A stretch of 64,000 nt of DNA from Paulinella micropora. Lineage: Eukaryota; Cercozoa; Imbricatea; Euglyphida; Paulinellidae. The stretch is taken from the NCBI GenBank assembly GCA_019918135.1, contig WBZZ01002032.1, forward strand, positions 37,501 to 101,500, given 5' to 3'. A model generated the notes under the pieces. The model saw nothing but the letters and a program-made list of their open reading frames with translations, was not told the DNA's origin and did no database searches. This document shows positions 10,198 through 18,811 of this stretch, piece after piece; the stretch's first letter is position 1; each line of letters starts with the position of its first letter. A program made the position numbers and the translations under genes.

Positions 10198-10572
10198 ATG
10201 CCACACGAAAAACCATTTTTTACATATTACAACGAAATTAGACGCGAACATAAGTATTTATTGGAAGACACAGATGCTGATTGGACTGAACAAGTTAATG
10301 AAGGTATCAATAGTCAAGCCCGCGAGAGGCTTAGAGCGGATAGATTGTTGGATGCTTCAACAAGAAGGGGTAATACTATGGAGGATTTAAAAGATAAGAT
10401 TAGTGCGTTGGACAATAAGCGAAGTATTTATGTAAATATGAATTACGACGAAATGAAGGCACACCTCCAAGATGACGGCATTGATATGAAAGAATTTGAA
10501 AGAAAACATGGAACTGCCCCCATGAACGAACAAATGATTGAAATGCAAAAAATTAGCAATGGCTACCGATAA
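10198..10572 (+). CDS. Hypothetical helical protein (124 aa)
   Basis: A charged, helix-rich product starting MPHEKPFFTYYNE, with no membrane segment, signal peptide or known motif. It overlaps the start of the next gene by 14 bp, so both probably come from one mRNA and are made in linked amounts. Its place ahead of a putative virion entry protein suggests a structural accessory or scaffold role; this is inference. Confidence 0.6.
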   Translation: MPHEKPFFTYYNEIRREHKYLLEDTDADWTEQVNEGINSQARERLRADRLLDASTRRGNTMEDLKDKISALDNKRSIYVNMNYDEMKAHLQDDGIDMKEFERKHGTAPMNEQMIEMQKISNGYR

Positions 10573-12406
10573 ATATGATATAGCGCACATAGAAGACAAT
10601 ATCCAGCAAATGAAGCGTGATATAGCACAATTGGTAAAACAAGAATATAAAGAAGACTTAAAACGATTAACCGATCAGGGCTTAACGTATATGAAAAACA
10701 AAGGCAAAGCGGACAAAACTCGCGTAATACGAAGAGAGGATAGAGCGCAAGCGGAGCAGGATTATAAGGAATGGAAAGAAAACCGAGAAGAGTGGGAGAG
10801 AAAACACCCAGATGATGCTTTAATAGAAGCACAGATAGGCGACGAACACAAGATGCTTGTGCCACGAATAGGTAATGACCCCCGAAGTGTAGAAAGATTT
10901 GTTAATGCTATTATTAGAAGTATTCAAGAGATAATTATGAGTCCCAGACTTAACAGATTACTTAACCTTGCTACAGGTGCTGGGCGATATGGTGTGATAA
11001 GACTAGCGTGGGGGCAGATATTGAGATTAATTGCCAACAATCCACAACTACATGCGATGAATGTTGGATTACTTGGAAGAAGAAGAGCAGATGCTTTCAA
11101 TACCCTTTTGCTAGCACTAGCGAGAAATGAAGTGCCAGAGGGTTTGCCTCCGCCTAATCCTCGTCTGATCGCAAGCGGACAGCAAAGAATAGGTGATTAT
11201 GTGTTGAAGGATATGTTGAGAAGATTAGGCTTACAGGTATCAACAATGATGGCATGGCAGGCATTTAAAACAGGCGTACAGACTATGACGGTTCTCGGTC
11301 TTGGAAAAGCACTTGGAGAAATATATAGAACATGGTCTGCTCAACCAGATGCTCTCATTAAGTTGGAAGAAGAACGAATTCATACCGAGGGAAGTAATTA
11401 TAATGGCGGGGGCACACGAGTGGAAAGCCGTCTCCAATTAGAAGATAGAACTCGTGGCAAATTTCCTTACATTCTCCCAGCAGATGCTTTGGACTTAGTT
11501 GCTTTTGAACATGATTTATTGTATGCGTCTGGCGACAAGAATGTCCAAGACTTTGCCGATAAACGATACTTTGAAAGAATTACCAATATGAGTGATTATC
11601 TAACGAGTAATGGATTGGCTACGGCCGAAGTTGCCAAGAGTATTTTTGACAATTACAACTCAATGTTTTCAAAAGCGGATATATCTAGAATGGCCTTGGA
11701 AGCACAGGGAAGGGCACGTGGCGGAGTATCTTTTTGGGATGCTATGAAGTTTTGGAAAACTATCAAAACCACTCCTCCAGACGCGAAGTATAACGGATTT
11801 ATAGGCGATGTAGATAAAACATTAATGTCTATGATTGGGGTTATGAAAAATGTGGGCAGTTTTGACAAGGATGCGACATTTAAAGTAAATAAAGTAGTAA
11901 ATCCCGCTACATTTAATAAACAATATGCGGAACTCGTTGATGTTTTTAATGAAATGGTTAAATCGCAAGAAACAGCCGATGGTGTGAAAGGATATTCTCT
12001 TATCGCACCAGCAAATGAAACTACAATTAATAATTTTATAGAAAAAATAAATACGCAGAGCATAAAAGATATTCCACCAAGTATAGAAAAAGATATAGTT
12101 GTTGAGGTTAAGCCCACGCTAAATCAAACAGAAATGGTAGTAGCACCCAATTTTGATTCAATCGGACTGGGTAATAACTTGACTATACTTGATGATAAAG
12201 GCGCCCAAAAGAGGTACTTAAAGGGATTTGTTAAATCGTTGAAAGAGAAAACTGGAAAGAAAATTAAACTTTCCAATTATGACGATCCAAAAGTTGGATG
12301 GGAAGAGGCCATCAAACAAGCACTAAATCAAGGTGCTAGTATATCAGACGTAGCAGATGCGGATGATATTTTGGATAAAGAGAATTTACGAAGAAGTGAG
12401 GGGTAA
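10559..12406 (+). CDS. Virion-type protein with phospholipase A2-like domain (615 aa)
   Basis: The start MATDKYDIAH overlaps the previous gene. The first 120 residues are charged and helical. A helical and hydrophobic stretch spans about residues 120-270. Residues 281-325 show the two landmarks of parvovirus-type phospholipase A2: a calcium-loop YNGGGT (Y281-x-G-x-G) and, 37 residues later, the catalytic His318-Asp319 in FEHDLLYASG, preceded by PAD. In parvoviruses this domain opens the endosome during entry; similar domains occur in other small eukaryotic DNA elements. The C-terminal third looks linker-like. I infer an internal capsid protein released at entry. Sequence alone cannot prove activity. 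Confidence 0.65.
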   Translation: MATDKYDIAHIEDNIQQMKRDIAQLVKQEYKEDLKRLTDQGLTYMKNKGKADKTRVIRREDRAQAEQDYKEWKENREEWERKHPDDALIEAQIGDEHKMLVPRIGNDPRSVERFVNAIIRSIQEIIMSPRLNRLLNLATGAGRYGVIRLAWGQILRLIANNPQLHAMNVGLLGRRRADAFNTLLLALARNEVPEGLPPPNPRLIASGQQRIGDYVLKDMLRRLGLQVSTMMAWQAFKTGVQTMTVLGLGKALGEIYRTWSAQPDALIKLEEERIHTEGSNYNGGGTRVESRLQLEDRTRGKFPYILPADALDLVAFEHDLLYASGDKNVQDFADKRYFERITNMSDYLTSNGLATAEVAKSIFDNYNSMFSKADISRMALEAQGRARGGVSFWDAMKFWKTIKTTPPDAKYNGFIGDVDKTLMSMIGVMKNVGSFDKDATFKVNKVVNPATFNKQYAELVDVFNEMVKSQETADGVKGYSLIAPANETTINNFIEKINTQSIKDIPPSIEKDIVVEVKPTLNQTEMVVAPNFDSIGLGNNLTILDDKGAQKRYLKGFVKSLKEKTGKKIKLSNYDDPKVGWEEAIKQALNQGASISDVADADDILDKENLRRSEG

Positions 12407-12422
12407 ATTGACACCAGACCAA

Positions 12423-13220
12423 ATGAAGCAATTAGAAGATTTAGAATTGAGGGATAGTCAAGTTGAAAAAACTAATCCACCGCAAGCAACACCAGCACCG
12501 CAAACTATGCCACCACAAACCATGCCACCACAAACCATGCCACCGCAAACTCAACCACCAGCACCCGCACCATTGCCAGTGCCACTAGTGCCAAGAACAG
12601 GCGGATTTGTTGAAGAACCTGTTCAACCGCCACAGAATGATTTAAAAGAAGACCCAGATAATGCAACAATTAACACCCAAATGGTTGATAGTATGAGAAG
12701 TATTGACCAATTGGTTGATAAGATTATGGGTAAAACTCCCGCCGATGAAAGAGAAGACATGTTAGCACTTATTCGGTTTCTAATGCCAAGCGACCAAAAT
12801 GGAGGTATCGGCACTTCACAAACAAACCCACTTATTAAAGGCAACGAACTAAGACGCGATCGCATGCTAGACACCAAGAATGATTTTGAATCACTAGATA
12901 ACACACGTTATGGCAACACAAATAATCACTTTATGTTGAATAGATACAATAGAGCAATCATCCAGACCAGAATGAAAGACAAAAGAGAGTTTCCAAAAAT
13001 GAAACGAAAACTGACGAGAAACTTCCCCGCTGAAATCCCGCGACAAGTTCAAACTCGTCCAGAAAGAAAGGATTTTAAACCGCTCGTCAATCCTCCAAGT
13101 AATTATGCTTTTGGTAGTCCTTACTCTCCTTATTTCTATAATTATGCTTCACCACCCCAACCCTTTGGTGCCGAATATGATAATTATAGATACAATCCAA
13201 ACTATTTTCAAAACCCATAA
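12423..13220 (+). CDS. Pro/Gln-rich structural-type protein
   Basis: The frame is open from 12357, overlapping the PLA2-domain gene by 50 bp. I favour the ATG at 12423 (MKQLEDLEL), but starts at 12357 or 12363, or a frameshift extension of the upstream protein, are possible. The N-terminal third holds a PQTMP repeat (three copies) in a Pro/Gln-rich linker. The C-terminus is rich in Tyr, Asn and Pro. The middle is charged and helical. The composition suits a minor capsid or cement protein; no family is recognised. Confidence 0.6.
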   Translation: MKQLEDLELRDSQVEKTNPPQATPAPQTMPPQTMPPQTMPPQTQPPAPAPLPVPLVPRTGGFVEEPVQPPQNDLKEDPDNATINTQMVDSMRSIDQLVDKIMGKTPADEREDMLALIRFLMPSDQNGGIGTSQTNPLIKGNELRRDRMLDTKNDFESLDNTRYGNTNNHFMLNRYNRAIIQTRMKDKREFPKMKRKLTRNFPAEIPRQVQTRPERKDFKPLVNPPSNYAFGSPYSPYFYNYASPPQPFGAEYDNYRYNPNYFQNP

Positions 13221-13246
13221 TATAAGATATCTTATAATATAAGATT
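13219..13246 (+). promoter_or_regulatory. Double palindromic AT promoter before ATPase
   Basis: The 28-bp gap ahead of the ATPase start contains two overlapping inverted copies of the tataagat/atcttata element, the same motif that lies in the divergent promoters near 5720 and 10165. Confidence 0.55.
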
Positions 13247-13248
13247 AG

Positions 13249-14151
13249 ATGCCTAAATCTATACGTAAAGGATTAATAGCAAACAAGTTGCCACGAAAAA
13301 CACTTTTGAAGCAGAGTCTGGAGAAAACCAACATAGAAAAAGCACACGAGGAATTTACCATTGACAGGCCAGTAATAACAGAGTTAGATAACAAAAAACC
13401 GCCCAAATTTCACAATGACTTGGAAATACAACCAATTAAAACACAAAGAGATAGCGTTGAATTGCTCCCTATTCAAAAGGAAGGAATACTGCCAGCAATG
13501 GGAACTATGGTTATATGTGCGAGCACTGGCGGTGGTAAATCAGTTATGATTTGTAATCTACTCGCCAAAAGGAACATGTTGAAAGGATTTTATGATAGAA
13601 TAGTAGTCTTTTGCTTAAGTCCGTGCCCGATTTTGGAGGACACTCTCAAGTTAAAAAAAGAAGACATAATCAAAGAAGATAGACCTGAGTTAATGAGAGA
13701 AATATTAACCAAACAAAAAGAACTGATTAAAACTAAAGGGTTTAAGAAGGCACCAAAAATACTATTGTTGTTAGATGACATAGCACAGAGTAAAACCTTT
13801 CTCAAATCAGAAGTGCTTACCGAGTTGTTTTTCGCTTCAACACATGCTAAAGTGTCAGTCTGGGTAGCAACTCAGAGTTATACACAACTCCCGCGAAGAA
13901 TAAGAATTAATTGCCATTGGATGATTATTTTTAATGGAGTAAGGAGAAGCGAACTTGACAGACTGGCAGATGAATACGAAAGCCCTTTTCTCACCAAAAA
14001 AGAATTTTACAATATGGTTAAATATGCTACGGCAGAACCTTATTCGTTTCTAGCAATTAACAATACTGCTAGTGATAGAACAACCCAGTTTAGAAAGAAT
14101 TTCTCTACTATATTACGATTAAATAAGGATAGAGATATGACAAACCTGTAA
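13249..14151 (+). CDS. DNA packaging ATPase (A32/FtsK-HerA type)
   Basis: A 300-aa protein with the layout of virophage, PLV and NCLDV genome-packaging ATPases. Walker A is at about residues 90-98 (ASTGGGKS), Walker B at about 170-179 (ILLLLDDIA), then a sensor-like segment WVATQSYTQLPRRIRIN and a C-terminal GVRRSELDRLADE helix. Such ATPases drive DNA into double-jelly-roll capsids. The length is typical of the compact virophage/PLV members. It sits four genes after the fibre and three before the capsid gene, the usual morphogenesis cluster. An AT palindrome precedes the start. Confidence 0.9.
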   Translation: MPKSIRKGLIANKLPRKTLLKQSLEKTNIEKAHEEFTIDRPVITELDNKKPPKFHNDLEIQPIKTQRDSVELLPIQKEGILPAMGTMVICASTGGGKSVMICNLLAKRNMLKGFYDRIVVFCLSPCPILEDTLKLKKEDIIKEDRPELMREILTKQKELIKTKGFKKAPKILLLLDDIAQSKTFLKSEVLTELFFASTHAKVSVWVATQSYTQLPRRIRINCHWMIIFNGVRRSELDRLADEYESPFLTKKEFYNMVKYATAEPYSFLAINNTASDRTTQFRKNFSTILRLNKDRDMTNL

Positions 14152-14193
14152 AAAAATTAAATTAAATGGTTTTTTTTCACCATAATATATAAC

Positions 14194-14769
14194 ATGACGG
14201 AATCAACTAAATTATACAAGACGTGCTATCAACAAGCAATTGCTATTTGGTATAAACAAAATGCGCAAGGAAAATTCGTAACAATTCGTAAGGGATCGCC
14301 CGAATACTTAGCAGTAAAGATGATAGAAGCGGATATTAAGAGTGGCAAGATTAAGTGTCAATTAAAACCAAAGGTAAGCAAGGGGAGTAAGAACAATGAA
14401 CAGCAACTAGACCAAATGCCAGATGAAGCATTAAAAAGAAAAATACCAGACATAGAATCGGCAAAAACTTCATTGCCTAAACCAAATGCCAAACCTATTG
14501 AGATGTCTCCAGCGCTTAAGATTGAACAATCTTTACCCAAATCTGTCAATCCCACTCCTGTTGCTGTGCCCAAACACACTACCACAACACCAGCGAGTAA
14601 GATAGAAGCAATGGAAGATGCTTCTAAGGAAACTCCGCCACCACCTAAGGAGGTTGAAACTAATGACATTGATGTAAATCAAGCCATAGCGGATTTAAAG
14701 AAAATGAAAGAGGAAAGAATTACGCACCAGAATTTACAAATTATGAAAAAAATAATTAATGGTAATTGA
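14194..14769 (+). CDS. Hypothetical protein (191 aa)
   Basis: The ATG directly follows the TATA-like string atatataac also found at 4418. The N-terminal 50 residues (YKTCYQQAIAIWYKQ, then a basic segment) look like a small folded, possibly nucleic-acid-binding module. A long Pro/Lys/Thr-rich linker follows, with a C-terminal helix. It lies between ATPase and capsid genes. Late expression with morphogenesis genes is inferred from position; the function is unknown. Confidence 0.6.
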   Translation: MTESTKLYKTCYQQAIAIWYKQNAQGKFVTIRKGSPEYLAVKMIEADIKSGKIKCQLKPKVSKGSKNNEQQLDQMPDEALKRKIPDIESAKTSLPKPNAKPIEMSPALKIEQSLPKSVNPTPVAVPKHTTTTPASKIEAMEDASKETPPPPKEVETNDIDVNQAIADLKKMKEERITHQNLQIMKKIINGN

Positions 14770-14840
14770 TAAAATAATATATTATGTGGATATTTATATT
14801 TTTTAAGTTGATTTAAATTAAATTAAGTTATTATTATATA

Positions 14841-15239
14841 ATGATTAAAAACTCAAGTGCTTCAAATCGTTTGCCAATTGACTTTATTAAGAGGATAAAT
14901 GAAGCAAACCGACCTAAAAGTGATGGGTTTCAACTAAACCAGTTTGAATTGTGGAGTAGTCATGGTGCCCCATTAGTTAATCAGCCATTGACCGAATTTG
15001 GCGATTTAGTCCCGTATGAGAAGAGCACTATTCAAAACACATTAACAGACATTTCTGATAAAAAAGAAAATGTGGATGTTGTTGATTTGGACACTGCTGT
15101 TAGCAGTTTGGCCTATTTAAAGAAAGCAGTTGAGAATGCTGAGGCAAGAGAGTTTCAATTGACTTCACCACAAGACACAAGACTTGACAATATACAAAAA
15201 TCAGTTGATTTTATTAAACAATCCGTTTCAGGTGAATAA
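14841..15239 (+). CDS. Hypothetical protein (132 aa)
   Basis: A TA-rich string precedes the ATG directly. The product is acidic to neutral with a C-terminal helical half and no Cys, membrane segment or known motif. Position just before the major capsid gene suggests a minor virion or scaffold protein, but there is no sequence evidence for that. Confidence 0.6.
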   Translation: MIKNSSASNRLPIDFIKRINEANRPKSDGFQLNQFELWSSHGAPLVNQPLTEFGDLVPYEKSTIQNTLTDISDKKENVDVVDLDTAVSSLAYLKKAVENAEAREFQLTSPQDTRLDNIQKSVDFIKQSVSGE

Positions 15240-15319
15240 ATAATTATTTTTAATTTCTATTATTATTTTTTTAGTATAGTAGCATTGCGAATTTTACAAT
15301 CCCACAACCACACAAAAAA

Positions 15320-16753
15320 ATGGAAAGAAAGGAGATTGAAGTTACTGAGGAGTTGATGACCCTCAACAACCTCAGATATGAGTTTCCAGCAAGTCTGGCG
15401 CTCTCTGAACAGGGAAGTATCTTTAAGAAGAACTTCGCCGACCAGCAAACTTATACCAGTGCGTCGGGAACTGAAATGATTTTTACATTACAGGCAAGCA
15501 CTGATTTTGTTTATGGAAAGAATTGTTATTTAACATTTGATATTAAAGCAGATGGGTTGGTAGCCACTGATGGAAAGGATAATGTTGCTTGTGCTCTTGG
15601 TTTTCAGAACACTCCCGCTACCGCTATTTTTGAAAGATTTTTGTTGGAAAGTAAGGATGGTAGCGAACTTGAACGAATTGAAGATTTGAACAAGATGGTG
15701 CGAAATATTCTCCCATGGCATTATCCTTTTGATTACCGCCGACAGGCGCAGATGGCGGGACAGCGAGAATCAGTCAGTGTTAATGTTAATGCTTCTGATG
15801 AGTCAGTTCTTGATTTTGCTGTTAATGTCCCCACTGCTGGTAGTGTTGCGACTGGCCAATACTTGAAAGTTTGTATTCCTCTTCATTACTTTTCAGGAGT
15901 GTTTAATGAAGAAACTCTCATTCCTCCCTCTTTGGTTAGTGGTATGAGGCTTCGCTTGACATTTGCTCCGCCTCAGGAAGCATTGACTATTATTGGAAGT
16001 GGTGATGGGAAAACTTCTTCTATTCCTGCTGGTTTTAATGGTTCCGCTTTGACTTTCGCCATATCAAATCCAGTGGTTATGTTGGAGACATTTTCTCTTG
16101 CTCCTGCTGTCCAGAGAAATGTTATGGAGCAGATGGGAAGCAAGGATATGCTCCCATACACTTATGAAACATATTACAATCAAAAGGCTAATCCAGCGAC
16201 TTCCGATGATTTTAATCTTCAAGTGAATAAGGCCGTTGCTCGTGCTCAGTGCTTGTATATCGTCACGCAAAATGTGCTCTCCGAAAACGCTAATATTGAC
16301 AACTTGGGAACTGCTCAAATGCCTTACAGACAATATCAATGCCGTATTGGTGATTGGTATGCCCCGCAACAAAAGATGGAACTTGGTGGAAGCACCGATA
16401 CTCTTGCCGCCGTTCAACGCGGATGTGCCGAATTGTATATCAACAATCTCCAAGCGACTATGGGTATTCGCGATGCTTACATGTCTTCATCTGTTTCTCT
16501 TGAAAACTTTCGCAAGTATTATTCTACTGGGGATAAAACAGGACTTACATCTAACTCAGGATTTGCTACCATTATCCAGACACTCAATCAGTCGCCACAT
16601 ATTGGAGCATCTGGTATTGCGGTTAATAACTCACGAACTGTGGAAGTCACTCTTCGTTATGCGGCCAATTATGATGAAAATCGCAGCCTAGCAAGCTCAT
16701 TACCTGCACAGACACCACACGTTGGGTTCGTACAGAGAGCTAACAAACCATAG
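15320..16753 (+). CDS. Major capsid protein, double-jelly-roll type, C-terminally truncated
   Basis: The frame encodes 477 residues; about the first 455 are virus-like. Features of PLV/virophage double-jelly-roll capsid proteins include an N-terminal strand-rich half, the segment NILPWHYPFDYRRQAQM, a central YLKVCIPLHYFSGVF strand pair, PPSLVSGMRLRLTF, and a C-terminal NNSRTVEVTLRYAANYD. The normal final strands that should follow are missing: near 16,685 the sequence turns GC-rich and the last 22 or so residues come from foreign sequence. The gene was therefore cut by the junction. It would form the hexameric capsomers of an icosahedral shell. Confidence 0.8.
   Translation: MERKEIEVTEELMTLNNLRYEFPASLALSEQGSIFKKNFADQQTYTSASGTEMIFTLQASTDFVYGKNCYLTFDIKADGLVATDGKDNVACALGFQNTPATAIFERFLLESKDGSELERIEDLNKMVRNILPWHYPFDYRRQAQMAGQRESVSVNVNASDESVLDFAVNVPTAGSVATGQYLKVCIPLHYFSGVFNEETLIPPSLVSGMRLRLTFAPPQEALTIIGSGDGKTSSIPAGFNGSALTFAISNPVVMLETFSLAPAVQRNVMEQMGSKDMLPYTYETYYNQKANPATSDDFNLQVNKAVARAQCLYIVTQNVLSENANIDNLGTAQMPYRQYQCRIGDWYAPQQKMELGGSTDTLAAVQRGCAELYINNLQATMGIRDAYMSSSVSLENFRKYYSTGDKTGLTSNSGFATIIQTLNQSPHIGASGIAVNNSRTVEVTLRYAANYDENRSLASSLPAQTPHVGFVQRANKP
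16680..16710. other. Junction: PLV-like element to GC-rich block
   Basis: Base composition jumps from AT-rich capsid coding sequence to GC-rich sequence within about 20 bp. On the minus strand the GC-rich side is cut just past a candidate splice donor (GCAG then GTAATG, exon end 16704). No terminal inverted repeat matching the left palindrome is seen at this edge, so the right end of the element is missing. Confidence 0.7.
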
Positions 16754-17069
16754 TTTGGGAGTACCCTGGTTTGCGCATTGTACAGCGCAGGGAGCAGGGG
16801 GTCGCAGGCGTTCCAGCCACCGACTTGCACGCCGTGAAGAAACGCGCGTATGTCTTCTTCCGTGCGAGCCCGTACGTGCTGACGCCATTGTTCGTCGAGG
16901 CGTAGCTTGTGCCTATTAGTGCACCAGGGGGGTTGTTTGTAGCGGCAGCTACGCAGTAGGCAGGACCCGAACGTGCCAACACCCATGTCGATAATATCGC
17001 CCTGCACCAGCCCGGTCAGAGCCTGCAAATCCAGCCCTCCTGTAGCGGGGTTCGGAGCCAAACCTAAGT
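16704..17069 (-). CDS. Internal exon of a Cys-rich protein
   Basis: A minus-strand open segment has an acceptor (cttgttggcag before 17069) and a donor (GCAG/GTAATG at 16704). It encodes about 120 residues with clusters CLLRSCRYKQPPWC and CTNPTCGVCAG that look zinc-binding. Its downstream intron and exons are missing because of the junction with the capsid gene. I do not recognise the family; similar CxxC clusters recur in several genes of the GC-rich block. Confidence 0.45.
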
Positions 17070-18223
17070 CTGCCAACAAGAGACAAGCAATATACTAGCC
17101 TAGGTAAACCAGCGCAGCAGAGGCAGCAAGGGCAAGTGCACAGGCGAGCATAGGTCGCGCTGAACCCAACCACCCCTTCGCGAGCGGTAGTGCTTCTCCT
17201 AGCCTGGTGATTCAAGGGGGGGGGGAGGGAGGTTGCTAGCCTGGACACTGCCTAGGACCGCTACGTCTCAAACTCTGTAGGCAGTCCGTACCACACGCGT
17301 CGACCAGGGCAGGCGCTCGTTGTGCCGGCAGCCGTTGTACGCAAGCAGCAGTGATCTTTACACTTGCCAGGTACTTATTAATAGAGGCGACCGTCCAGGG
17401 CTTGCCCGCCTGTGCCCAGCACACATACACAGCTGTGCACCTACAAGCAAAAGTTCGCAGGCGCAAGTAGCTGGAAGAGGGGCCACCGGGGTGTGCTCAG
17501 TCAGGTAGTTAAGGCAGACAAGGGTTTCAGGTCCCGCTGCCTGGACCAGTGCTTCCTGCAGTGCTGGCACTATATAACCAGGAGCAGCACTCATGAGAGG
17601 CAAGTGGCGTGTGCGTGAAAGAGAGAGAAAGAGGGGGAAAAGAGACAGGCCTAGTGACCACGCAGACAGGAAGCTACAAACAAAGAAAGTAGGTCTCTCT
17701 GTTTCTGGGTTGTGACAAAAGGCAACAGAGCCTGTCTCAGCTCTGCCCGGTCCCAGGCATAGAACAGCAGGATACACCTAAGAGGCAAGGTAACAATCTA
17801 GTCTGGGCTAGTACAACAGAAAACTAACCTATTCCGGAACCCACGCAGGGTTTTCTCCGACCTGGGTAGAGGAAAGCCCGCCAGCACCTGTTGCACTATT
17901 ACAGCCAGCAACAGAGGAATGACAGCGACGAGAAAAAGTGAGTGTGTTGTGTGTGTTGTGTTGTGTGTTTCTGTGGCGTCTGTGTGTGTGGTGTAGGTGT
18001 TTCTGTCGTTTCCATGTATGTGTCGTGTGTGTGTATGAGTTGTGTGGTGTAGGTGTTTCTGTGGTGTCTGTGTGTGTGTGAGTTGTGTTGTGTGTGAGTT
18101 GTGTTGTGTGTGTGTGTGTTTCTGTGGTGTCTGTGTGCTGTGTGTGTGTTGTGTGTAAGAGAAAGGAAAGAGATAGAGACAGACCATAGCACCCCAGCTG
18201 CACACCCTCTACTAGCGTTTGCC
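17070..18223. other. Non-coding region with TATA-like box and GT-rich repeat
   Basis: I see no supported gene. A TATA-like string (ctatataacc, near 17570) occurs, and 17937-18163 is a GT/TGTGTTTCTG-rich minisatellite whose antisense Thr/His-rich open frames are artefacts of the repeat. The region leads into the spliced gene starting at 18224. Confidence 0.6.
17937..18163. repeat. GT-rich minisatellite
   Basis: Irregular repeats of tgtgtg with interspersed tttctgtggtgtctg and gtaggtgtttctg units. The period is roughly 50-60 bp with internal GT runs. It sits about 60-290 bp upstream of the ATG at 18224. Confidence 0.8.
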
Positions 18224-18811
18224 ATGGAACAGAGCAGTGGTTCTGCTGGCAAAGTAAGCCACTCCAACAATGTGGACGAGCTCCTGCGTAGAAGCAGCGG
18301 CCTGCTCCAGCGAGCCGCTCACCTCCTGTTTAAGAAAAAACTGCCCCCCCCCCCCCCCTCAAGACCAGGTGAGTTGCTACCCAGCTCCAGCTCCTTACAC
18401 AACACAGACTAGTACAAGTTATCCACACCGCACTTCTTTTTTTTTCTTGCGACACCTCGTCTAGGATCTCACACTGCCACGCACAGGGGGTGCGCGTTGC
18501 CAGGAGGAAAGGCAAGGGCCTCCCCGACACGTTTCAGGAAGACGTGCTTCTGGCCCTTTCCTGTCAAGAAAACAACCAGAAAACCTGGTCTGAGGAAAAG
18601 GGGTCAGAAGAAACGGGTTTTCGGCCCGTTTCGGGCCAGAAAAACGGGCTTTCGGCCCGTTTCGGGCCAGAGAAACGGGCTTTCGGCCCGTTTCGGTCCG
18701 GGAAACCGCCAGAAAAGACAGGCCGAAAAATACGGGCCTCGAGCTCGTCCTGAAGCGGGCCGGATGCACTTTTCGGGGATCCACTTTTTGCATTCGCAGA
18801 CAAGCAGCTAA
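18224..18811 (+). CDS. Two-exon basic protein, join(18224..18368,18465..18811)
   Basis: Exon 1 starts at an ATG in good context (gccatgg) and ends at a strong donor (CCAG/gtgagt). A 96-bp intron with a T-rich tract ends at ctcgtctag. The junction keeps phase 1 and opens a 163-codon product. Exon 1 gives a Ser/Leu-rich helix followed by a Lys and Pro run; exon 2 is strongly basic (Arg/Lys/Gly/Pro) and is partly made of a 31-bp hairpin repeat. Unknown family; a nucleic-acid-binding tail is plausible. Because exon 2 is repeat-derived, it might not be under protein selection. Confidence 0.45.
18612..18704. repeat. 31-bp tandem hairpin repeat (three copies)
   Basis: Three units start at 18612, 18643 and 18674. 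Each contains a perfect 7-bp stem (aacgggc / gcccgtt) with a 5-base loop. As RNA or single-stranded DNA this would give three consecutive hairpins. The repeat lies within predicted exon 2. Confidence 0.85.

Noticed and set aside
550..16690. Full Polinton/Maverick transposon
   Set aside because: No retroviral-type integrase, protein-primed DNA polymerase B or adenovirus-type protease is seen, so PLV/virophage-like is the better label.
17798..18270. Minus-strand Thr/His/Gln-rich open frames
   Set aside because: They are translations of the GT minisatellite in all three frames.
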